Source: Anammoximicrobium sp032229885 (GTDB taxonomy: Bacteria; Planctomycetota; Planctomycetia; Pirellulales; Pirellulaceae). From it: a stretch of 6,965 nt of DNA. Below are positions 1-5,279 of the stretch, in pieces. The stretch is taken from assembly GCA_032229885.1 (NCBI GenBank), contig JAVYAJ010000197.1, positions 1 to 6,965 on the forward strand, read 5' to 3'. Both the position numbers and the translations under genes were made by a program. How positions within the stretch are numbered: position 1 is the first letter of the stretch; each line of letters begins with the position of its first letter. The notes under the pieces are model-generated. The model was not told the DNA's origin. It saw only the letters and a list, made by a program, of their open reading frames with translations, and did no database searches.

Positions 1-4
1 AGGC

Positions 5-79
5 GAATCACGGCGGATGGACACGGATAGCGGGGATGAAGACAAACGGTTAGACGCGATGTCTTTATTCGTGTGATTC
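5..79. repeat. Imperfect inverted repeat with 'cacggat'-type short repeats
   Basis: GAATCAC at 5-11 is complemented by GTGATTC at 73-79. Inside it, 34-44 pairs with 60-70 over 11 positions, two of them G-T, around a 15-nt loop. The left arm also carries degenerate short repeats (CGGAT at 14-18 and 24-28, CACGG at 9-13 and 22-26). All three forward frames meet stops here, so it does not look like the end of an upstream gene. It resembles the decayed 'CACGGATGGACACGGAT' intergenic repeats I remember from many environmental bacterial genomes. It could also be the structured 3' end of a transcript entering from the left, but no T-run follows the stem. The rest of 80-259 shows no clear promoter or other structure. 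Confidence 0.4.
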
Positions 80-259
80 ATGGTCCTCCTCAATATTTCT
101 CGGCCCTTGTTTGGTTGCGGCTGCGGGCTGCGCTAGGGACACTCGGTATCGCCTGACGCTCGTTCTGCCCGACCACCCGTATCTGCCGATAGGGGCGGAC
201 GCATACCGGTCGTGTTGTCTGACATCCATTGCGCATGCCCTACTTTTGATCGAGCTGAG

Positions 260-952
260 ATGCGTCGTGTGCTACGAATCAGCCTGTGGTGCGCAGCCGT
301 CGCGTTGGCCGTGCTGGCCGCGACCCTGCTGACGGTGTATTGCGGATCTCAGCACGTTCCTGAGTTCTATCGCGAAGCGTTGGCGCCGCCAGCGTCGCGG
401 GGGCAGCAACGGGCGGCTGGCGACGAATTCGAACGCGACGTCCTGACGCTGAGAAATGCGGCAGTTCAAACCGGGCGGTGGCAGGCAGAGTTCACCGACG
501 AGCGGATCAATGCCTGGCTGGCGGCCGTGCTGCCGCAGAACCATCCGCGGGCATTGCCTGCCGAGATCCGCGACCCGCGCGTCAAGCTATCTGCCGAGGC
601 GGCGCAGATCGGATGCCGTTTTCGCTACCAGGGAATCGACACCGTACTTTCGCTGCGGGCCGATGTCTATCTGACCGATCAGCCGAACCAGCTTGCCGTG
701 CGCCTGCGAGCGGTGCGAGCCGGCTGGCTGCCGGTCCCGTTGTCGCCGCTTCTGGAACGCGTTTCCGACGCCGCGCGCCGTGGCGACATCGATCTGACAT
801 GGAGCCAGCGAGATGGCGATCCGGTGGCGCTCGTTCGCGTGCCTCGACAGAGCGCGCATTATGGAAATCGCGAGTTGCATCTGGATGGGCTGGGACTGGA
901 CAACGGTAAAATCCGATTGTTCGGGCACACCGAGCGCCGCGGCGGGCGATAG
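260..952 (+). CDS. Membrane-anchored conserved hypothetical protein, planctomycete-type
   Basis: The 230-residue product has a short basic start (MRRVLR), one hydrophobic segment at about residues 7-27, and a soluble remainder predicted to face the periplasm. Residues 32-41 read HVPEFYREAL, followed by a charged helical stretch (50-75) and 'FTDERINAWLAAVLPQNHP' (78-96). After that comes a beta-rich region (about 103-195) with 'DPRVKLS', 'LSLRADVYLT' and 'DPVALVRVP'. I recognise this architecture from planctomycete hypothetical proteins and know of no function for it. The 'FT.ERIN.WL' helix followed by a beta-sheet half loosely recalls YpmS-like (DUF2140) proteins, which is only inference. VYC at 26-28 is not a proper lipobox. 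The frame is open from a GTG at 212, but the ATG at 260 lies directly before the basic and hydrophobic leader and is preferred. There is no strong Shine-Dalgarno; only GAG-type purines precede it. The gene stands alone, 349 nt ahead of mscL. Confidence 0.72.
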   Translation: MRRVLRISLWCAAVALAVLAATLLTVYCGSQHVPEFYREALAPPASRGQQRAAGDEFERDVLTLRNAAVQTGRWQAEFTDERINAWLAAVLPQNHPRALPAEIRDPRVKLSAEAAQIGCRFRYQGIDTVLSLRADVYLTDQPNQLAVRLRAVRAGWLPVPLSPLLERVSDAARRGDIDLTWSQRDGDPVALVRVPRQSAHYGNRELHLDGLGLDNGKIRLFGHTERRGGR

Positions 953-1028
953 CACACGCGTGCCTCGCGCGCCCATCCGAGCGTCAGACGCCGCGCGGCA
1001 TTGAAGATACGGGGCATCCGGCAGGGTG

Positions 1029-1070
1029 GCGCGGGACGTGCCGACTGGCAGTCGGGGTGCGCGCCCGCGC
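1029..1070 (+). terminator. Nested GC-rich hairpin, possible terminator of the 260-952 gene
   Basis: Outer arms GCGCGGG (1029-1035) and CCCGCGC (1064-1070) are perfectly complementary. Inner arms CCGACT (1041-1046) and AGTCGG (1050-1055) close a 3-nt GGC loop. The element starts 76 nt after the stop of the upstream gene. No T-tract follows, so it is not a textbook intrinsic terminator. It could be a processing or 3'-end protecting structure, or a by-product of GC-rich composition, although two nested perfect stems make chance less likely. Confidence 0.35.
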
Positions 1071-1157
1071 GGCGCCCCTGAATTCGATCCACGACGCCTC
1101 TGGCGCGGACTCGCGGACTGCGCAACGGTAAGAAACCGAATCCCATCGGGCAACACT

Positions 1158-1179
1158 CTGTCTCGCGATCGAGAGACAG
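1158..1179. other. Inverted repeat (CTGTCTC / GAGACAG)
   Basis: CTGTCTC (1158-1164) and GAGACAG (1173-1179) form a perfect 7-bp stem with an 8-nt loop. A second register (TCTCG 1161-1165 with CGAGA 1170-1174) is also possible, so the site has near two-fold symmetry around 1168. It lies about 35 bp upstream of the candidate mscL -10 element, where an operator could sit. I do not recognise a regulator for it. Confidence 0.3.
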
Positions 1180-1211
1180 CACGATCGGGCTGGCAGCATG
1201 TTCCCGACCTG

Positions 1212-1220
1212 TGATATAAG
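1212..1220 (+). promoter_or_regulatory. Candidate extended -10 promoter for mscL
   Basis: TGATATAAG is an extended -10 element (TGn plus TATAAG, five of six consensus matches). A weak -35 (CTGGCA, 1190-1195, four of six) lies 19 bp upstream, which is longer than ideal but tolerable with a TGn motif. Initiation about 7 nt downstream would leave a 5' leader of roughly 75 nt before the mscL start. It is the best AT-rich promoter-like site in the 349-nt spacer. Confidence 0.4.
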
Positions 1221-1290
1221 CTCGCGGCCCGTTCGCAATACGGCAGCGCGGACGCTGCGACGCGCTGGCTAGTCTGGCGTTATCGAACAC

Positions 1291-1295
1291 GGAGG
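1291..1295 (+). promoter_or_regulatory. Shine-Dalgarno of mscL
   Basis: GGAGG stands 6 nt before the ATG at 1302. It selects that ATG over the in-frame ATG at 1317, which would have the motif about 21 nt away. It is the only strong ribosome binding site in the window; the other three genes have weak or no recognisable ones. Confidence 0.75.
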
Positions 1296-1301
1296 TAGAA
1301 T

Positions 1302-1745
1302 ATGGGGGATCAGTCCATGGCAAAATCGCTGCTGACGGCGCCGACGGCGCAGGCCCTGACGCTGGTCGACGAGTTCAAGAACTTCGCTTTCAAGGGCAAT
1401 GTCGTCGACCTGGCGGTCGGTGTGATCATCGGGGCCGCGTTCGGCAAGATCGTCGATTCGCTGGTCAAGAACCTGATCATGCCGCTGATCGGCGTCGTGA
1501 TGCCGGGCGATCAAGGATACTTGGCGTGGAAGCTGGTCGTGGGCGGGCAGGAGATTCCCTACGGCCTATTCCTGGGCGACGTGGTCAACTTTCTGATCGT
1601 GGCTGTCGCCTTGTTCATCTTCATCGTCAAGTTTTTGGGCTGGATCATGCGGCGCAAAGCCGAACAGGCGCCCGCCGATCCCGCGCCGACCAAGGACCAG
1701 GAACTGCTGGCCGAGATCCGCGACCTGCTGCGAGCACGCGCCTGA
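1302..1745 (+). CDS. mscL: Large-conductance mechanosensitive channel MscL
   Basis: The 147-residue inner-membrane protein should form the homopentameric MscL pore, which opens under high membrane tension and releases solutes after hypo-osmotic shock. The signature FKGNVVDLAVGVIIGAAFG (residues 30-48) is nearly identical to the E. coli pore-lining helix; G40 corresponds to the gating-sensitive E. coli G22. TM1 spans about 33-62 and TM2 about 88-112 ('GDVVNFLIVAVALFIFIVKFLG'), with a fairly short periplasmic loop between them. A basic RRK follows TM2. The tail PAPTKDQELLAEIRDLLRARA matches the conserved C-terminal helical bundle. The N-terminus is about 18 residues longer than in E. coli before the conserved 'EFKNFA'. 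Starting at the ATG at 1317 instead would remove only five of these. The stop is followed by a convergent gene, so mscL is the last gene of its transcript. Confidence 0.97.
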   Translation: MGDQSMAKSLLTAPTAQALTLVDEFKNFAFKGNVVDLAVGVIIGAAFGKIVDSLVKNLIMPLIGVVMPGDQGYLAWKLVVGGQEIPYGLFLGDVVNFLIVAVALFIFIVKFLGWIMRRKAEQAPADPAPTKDQELLAEIRDLLRARA

Positions 1746-1873
1746 GCGCCCTGTGGACGCGACATCTTGCCGCGTTCCGAATGCCCGGCTGCGGAGCATG
1801 GACGAGCGACCCGCATCAGTGCTAGCGCCGATGCGGAGATCAGCGGCAGGATGCCACCGTCACGAGCACCTCC

Positions 1874-1894
1874 GCAGCGGCGCGAGGCCGCTGC
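1874..1894. terminator. Perfect 8-bp hairpin between convergent genes
   Basis: GCAGCGGC (1874-1881) and GCCGCTGC (1887-1894) enclose a 5-nt loop. It lies 129 nt after the mscL stop and 19 nt after the stop of the minus-strand lyase, so its position suits the 3' end of the lyase best, and it could serve both. Neither side has a T-run, so efficient intrinsic termination is uncertain. The remainder of 1746-1913 shows no other feature. Confidence 0.45.
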
Positions 1895-1913
1895 CACGAG
1901 CGCTGCCGCCGTC

Positions 1914-4900
1914 CTATTTCGCTGGGACGGGCGCAATTCGCACGAGCGTCTGGCCGCGCAGTACGCCCTGTGAACCGTCGAGCTGTGCGCGGACGGTCCC
2001 CGCGGCGGCCGCGCCTTGGCGAGCGGTCAGCGCGATCATCTGCACGATTCGTTCGCTCGGCCTGACATCGACGACGAACTCGGCCGGATCGCACACGATG
2101 CCGGCATCGGGCGTCAATCGTACGCGGCCCTGGACGGGATGGTCGGCACTGGCCGCCACGACGATCCGCAACACGGGAACCGTCCGGTTTTCGGTCAGGC
2201 ATGTCAGATTCAGGTTGGGCGACCGCGACTCGGGGGCGTACGACAGCGTCGGCTCTTGGGTGTAGCCCATCGCGTTCATTCGCGTCGTCTGCCGATATAT
2301 CGGATCTTGCATCAGGCACCCACGGCGGTCCATCGCCGGAATCGTCGTCGTGTAGATCCGCAGCTCGCCGGGGACCGAGACGACGAGCTCTTCGCGCCAA
2401 TCTCCGAGCACGTCCGCCGTCTGAATGACGCGGCCGACGATGCCTTGCGTCAGCGGGTCGCCTTGATATTTGGCGATGGTCTTGCCGCGTAGGATCTCCT
2501 TCTGCAGATCCGCGTCCCAGAACAGCGTGTTGATATTGAATCCCCAGGGGCAGTCCGTCCCGGTTCGCAACGCGGCGCCATCGGCGGCCAGCAGCCAGCG
2601 GCTTTCGGTCAGCGTATGTCCGTCGGCGTCCGCACCGTAGATCTCGCAACCGGGATGCACCGGATCGATGTCTGCGCACATGCCCGTGCCATGCACGTGG
2701 CGCGTCGGCGTCTCGAGCTTCCACAGCGTGCGGCCCGTCGCGGCGTCGACGACGTTCAAACCGCCGCCCGCCCGCTGGCGGGTCTCCATGACGTAGGCCA
2801 TTTCGAGCCCGGGCCGCGCAGGCAGCACGTCCGTCAGATAGACCGCGTCGGGATGCCCGCGTCCCGTCGTCCACAGCGGCACGCCGTTGCCGTCCAGCAC
2901 GGCGCTGCCCAGCAAGATCTCGTCGCGACCGTCTCCGTCGATGTCCGCGCATTGCGTGAAATGCGCGCCTTGCCCCCAGTACAGGCCGCCGAACGGCTCG
3001 TTGTCGTACTCCCACAGTCGCTCGAGCTTGCCGTCGCGCAGCATGTACGCCTGGACGATCATCCGTCCGTAGGTGCCGCGCAACGTCAGTAGGCAGGGTG
3101 TTTTCCCGTCCAGATACGCGACGGCGATTTGGTTGCGACTGGCCAGATTGTACGACTCGAACAGGCTGCGATCCGGCCACGGCGCGCGGGCGATCTCGCG
3201 GCCCGTCATGCCGTCCCAGACCACGACGTACTCGGGACCGTCGCTCACCTTGCCCTCGGCGTCGCGCGGATCGCCTTCGCCGATCTTGGCCGCGACCTCG
3301 GCCTGTCCATCGCCGGTCAGGTCGCAGACGATGTACGGCGAGTACCAGATGCCGCGTTCGATGCTCCAGCCCAGATCGTGGGACCAGAGAAACGTTCCGT
3401 CGCTCAGATAGGCCTCGATCTTGTACGTGTCGGGCGATTTGTACCAGTACTTGGGCCACGGATCGATGTTCTCGGAGGGATGTTTGATCACGTAGTCGTA
3501 GACCCCATCGCCATTCAGGTCGCCGATTCCCACTTTTTGGAACGTCGTTTTCGGATCGCGCAGCGGGATGCGGACGTATGCCGCGCCATCTCCGGCCTCG
3601 GCCCACACGGCCTCGCCCGCCTCGCCCGTCCAGCCTTCGGCCGGCCGCACCGTGTAAGTCGGACGTTCGCTCGCGGGCAGTGGCTGGGGATCGAGGAAAT
3701 CCGTCGTCTGAACGATGGGGTGGGCGTTGAGTTTTACCGGAGGCTGGTCATGGCTGCGACGAAATACGTCGAAGCCGACATCCGCCGGATCGTCTTCCAG
3801 CAATCGCCAGCCGACGTAGACGCCATCCGCGCCGGGCGCCGCCACGGCCCCACGTCCGAGTTGCTCCTGTACACGAGTCGTGGCCCAGCCGCGAACGGGC
3901 GGTCGGGCGGGATACGCCAGCGGTTCGGCTCGCAACGAGACCTCGTCGACCGTCACGTCCACCCGCCCGCGGCCGGTCAACCGCACCTGGACCTCGTCGA
4001 CCATGTCGGGAACGCGCAGCAGCCCTCGGGCCTCGACCCAGTCGTCAGTCAGCGTCGCGCGACCGCGCCCCAGTTGCCAGAAGATCGGCTGGCCTTCCTG
4101 ATAGCCGACCACGTCGATCGATATCGGTCCGTCGCGCGCCGCTCCGCGCAGCCAGGCGCGAACGGCCAGCTCGTCGCCCGGCTGAACCTGCAAGCGGGCT
4201 GCATTGGTCAAAGCCCAGTCTGGCTCGCCATCGCACTGGATTCGGACGGCTCGCGACCCGTCCCGCACCGGCTCGGTCACGGGCGTCGCCGTGCCGCCGC
4301 CGCGCGAGGTCCAGGTCCAGTCCGCGATGCCGCCGGCGGGCGTGATCTGCTCGAATCCCGGATTGAGCAACCCTTGTTCCAGCGTCCGGTGCGGATACAA
4401 CAGCACACAGTCGTAGTAGGCAGGCCCGCGCCCCGACTCGTCTTCGACCGCAAAGCGGTCATCGACCCAGAACGTGATCACGTCACCGGCCGCGACGCGG
4501 CGCCGGCCGAGCAACGGGCCGCCCCGATATCGTTGCCACGTCTCGCCGTCCAGCGACACGCCCACCACGCGGCCGACTTTCAGTTCGACCGTGTACAGCC
4601 CCGCCGGCAGATCGCGGAGCGTCGTTCGCAACGGCGGCGCCCCGTCCTCGGGACGCTCGCGGTCCGCCATCACGGCCGGACTGCGGAGAACAACCCCGCC
4701 GGACCATTTGGCCAGCGCGTCCGTGTCTCTGCTCCACAGGTTCCAGCGGGTGGCCGAGTCTTTGTCCGGTTGCCAGGCGTCGGCCGGCTCGGAGACCGCT
4801 TCGGCCTCGAATCGCAACTGACCGAACACGGACTGTCCCAATATCAAGTGCAGCGCGATCGCGCCCAGCGCCACGGCAAGGTTCGGCCGATGCGCCCCGC

Positions 4901-4979
4901 TCAGTCGGCCGCGTCGCGAAGCTGAAAGGATCGAAGAAGGCAAATGGTTCGAGCGTGGCGATGATTGGGGTGTGCGCAT
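1914..4979 (-). CDS. Secreted PL11-type rhamnogalacturonan lyase-like protein with two N-terminal carbohydrate-binding-like domains
   Basis: The product has 1021 residues. The basic N-terminal region plus hydrophobic 33-48 and 'VFGQ' (51-54) is a long signal peptide. Residues about 54-197 form a beta domain ('DRERPEDGAPPL', 'LPAGLYTVELKVGR', 'FWVDDRFA', 'YYDCVLLYP'). Residues 203-352 look like a CBM4/9-type module ('NPGFE...', 'DGSRAVRI', 'VDEVSL'). Residues 361-432 match the Ig-like lead domain of PL11 lyases ('VGWRLLEDDPADVGFDVFR', 'KLN.HPI..TTDFLD'). About 465-925 is the PL11 propeller, with calcium-binding-type loops DLNGDGVYD (487-495), DLTGDGQAE (553-561) and DIDGDGRDE (679-687), then FWDADLQKEIL (820-830), VLGDWREE (857-864), LRIYTTT (873-879) and GYTQEP (905-910). 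An unclassified beta tail ends the protein. PL11 enzymes cleave the rhamnogalacturonan I backbone by beta-elimination. The NGTK segment I recall just before 'GDWREE' is replaced by GIVGR, so the substrate may differ. It is intact; the next internal Met is at 104. No strong Shine-Dalgarno precedes it. Confidence 0.85.
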   Translation of the reverse strand: MRTPQSSPRSNHLPSSILSASRRGRLSGAHRPNLAVALGAIALHLILGQSVFGQLRFEAEAVSEPADAWQPDKDSATRWNLWSRDTDALAKWSGGVVLRSPAVMADRERPEDGAPPLRTTLRDLPAGLYTVELKVGRVVGVSLDGETWQRYRGGPLLGRRRVAAGDVITFWVDDRFAVEDESGRGPAYYDCVLLYPHRTLEQGLLNPGFEQITPAGGIADWTWTSRGGGTATPVTEPVRDGSRAVRIQCDGEPDWALTNAARLQVQPGDELAVRAWLRGAARDGPISIDVVGYQEGQPIFWQLGRGRATLTDDWVEARGLLRVPDMVDEVQVRLTGRGRVDVTVDEVSLRAEPLAYPARPPVRGWATTRVQEQLGRGAVAAPGADGVYVGWRLLEDDPADVGFDVFRRSHDQPPVKLNAHPIVQTTDFLDPQPLPASERPTYTVRPAEGWTGEAGEAVWAEAGDGAAYVRIPLRDPKTTFQKVGIGDLNGDGVYDYVIKHPSENIDPWPKYWYKSPDTYKIEAYLSDGTFLWSHDLGWSIERGIWYSPYIVCDLTGDGQAEVAAKIGEGDPRDAEGKVSDGPEYVVVWDGMTGREIARAPWPDRSLFESYNLASRNQIAVAYLDGKTPCLLTLRGTYGRMIVQAYMLRDGKLERLWEYDNEPFGGLYWGQGAHFTQCADIDGDGRDEILLGSAVLDGNGVPLWTTGRGHPDAVYLTDVLPARPGLEMAYVMETRQRAGGGLNVVDAATGRTLWKLETPTRHVHGTGMCADIDPVHPGCEIYGADADGHTLTESRWLLAADGAALRTGTDCPWGFNINTLFWDADLQKEILRGKTIAKYQGDPLTQGIVGRVIQTADVLGDWREELVVSVPGELRIYTTTIPAMDRRGCLMQDPIYRQTTRMNAMGYTQEPTLSYAPESRSPNLNLTCLTENRTVPVLRIVVAASADHPVQGRVRLTPDAGIVCDPAEFVVDVRPSERIVQMIALTARQGAAAAGTVRAQLDGSQGVLRGQTLVRIAPVPAK

Positions 4980-5090
4980 GGCAAGTGGTCTCTCAGCGAG
5001 GCGTGAAGATGGTTCGCGTTGGCGCGGGACTCGGGACGAGGGCCAAGCGACAGAACCAAGGCGTCCGCGCGGTCAGTTTGACTCGCGTCC

Positions 5091-5099
5091 AGTATACCA
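5091..5099 (-). promoter_or_regulatory. Candidate extended -10 promoter for the lyase gene
   Basis: Read on the minus strand the site is TGGTATACT, that is TGn followed by TATACT (five of six matches to TATAAT). No convincing -35 is present at 16-18 bp, which is acceptable for extended -10 promoters. Initiation nearby would leave a leader of roughly 105 nt before the ATG at 4979. Confidence 0.4.
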
Positions 5100-5202
5100 T
5101 CTGCGCTCGCGCAACCAGCCCGCCCCGGAAGGGACACGCTCCGTTGCGTCCGTTCGTGGCATCGACGTTCGCGCAACCGGCTCGGCGCCGCCGCATCACG
5201 TC

Positions 5203-5231
5203 TTGACGCGCCCGTTCGCACTGCCTACGTT
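5203..5231 (+). promoter_or_regulatory. Weak candidate promoter for the M19-like gene
   Basis: TTGACG (5203-5208) matches the -35 consensus at five of six positions. Exactly 17 nt downstream lies TACGTT (5226-5231), only three of six matches to a -10. The implied leader is about 40 nt. It is the best-spaced pair upstream of 5280 but is not persuasive on its own. Confidence 0.22.
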
Positions 5232-5279
5232 CAGCGCTGACGCTTCCGCCCGTATTCGCCCCCTTTCGGAACAGACGCC

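Larger units (their letters stand above)
953..1301 (+). other. Structured intergenic region upstream of mscL
   Basis: This stretch carries no credible gene. The open frames crossing it on both strands are Arg/Pro-rich compositional artefacts. It contains an 8-bp palindrome (CACGCGTG, 955-962), a nested GC-rich hairpin (1029-1070), a second hairpin (1158-1179), a candidate promoter for mscL (around 1212-1220) and the mscL ribosome binding site. The heptamer ATCGGGC flanks the second hairpin as a direct repeat (1145-1151 and 1184-1190). Confidence 0.6.
4980..5279. promoter_or_regulatory. Divergent promoter region between the lyase and the M19-like gene
   Basis: This 300-nt spacer separates two outward-facing genes and shows no coding potential beyond GC-rich shadow frames. 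It contains a good extended -10 on the minus strand (5091-5099) and a weak promoter-like pair on the plus strand (5203-5231). A palindrome CGGCGCCG lies at 5183-5190. I find no recognisable operator or riboswitch. Confidence 0.5.

Noticed and set aside
212..259. GTG start extending the first gene by 16 residues
   Set aside because: The extension (LSDIHCACPTFDRAE) is acidic and Cys-containing and would put an unlikely leader before the membrane segment; the ATG at 260 gives the expected basic start.
859..1323. Minus-strand frames across the 953-1301 spacer, and the 62-codon + frame at 1026-1214
   Set aside because: They are Arg/Pro/Ala-rich, overlap known genes or hairpins, lack ribosome binding sites and show no motifs.
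1840..3606. A 588-codon minus-strand open frame overlapping the 3' half of the lyase gene
   Set aside because: It is the same strand in another frame, with an extreme Arg/Gly composition and no motifs; the lyase frame explains the codon pattern.
3129..4925. A 598-codon open frame on the + strand opposite the lyase gene
   Set aside because: It lies fully antisense to a gene with clear domain signatures. Its translation has no recognisable domains and is Arg/Ala/Val-rich, as expected for a shadow frame in GC-rich DNA.
4850..4979. Twin-arginine signal in the lyase (SRRGRL at residues 20-26)
   Set aside because: The pattern lacks the Phe/Leu and Lys context of a Tat motif; a general secretory signal with a long basic region fits better.
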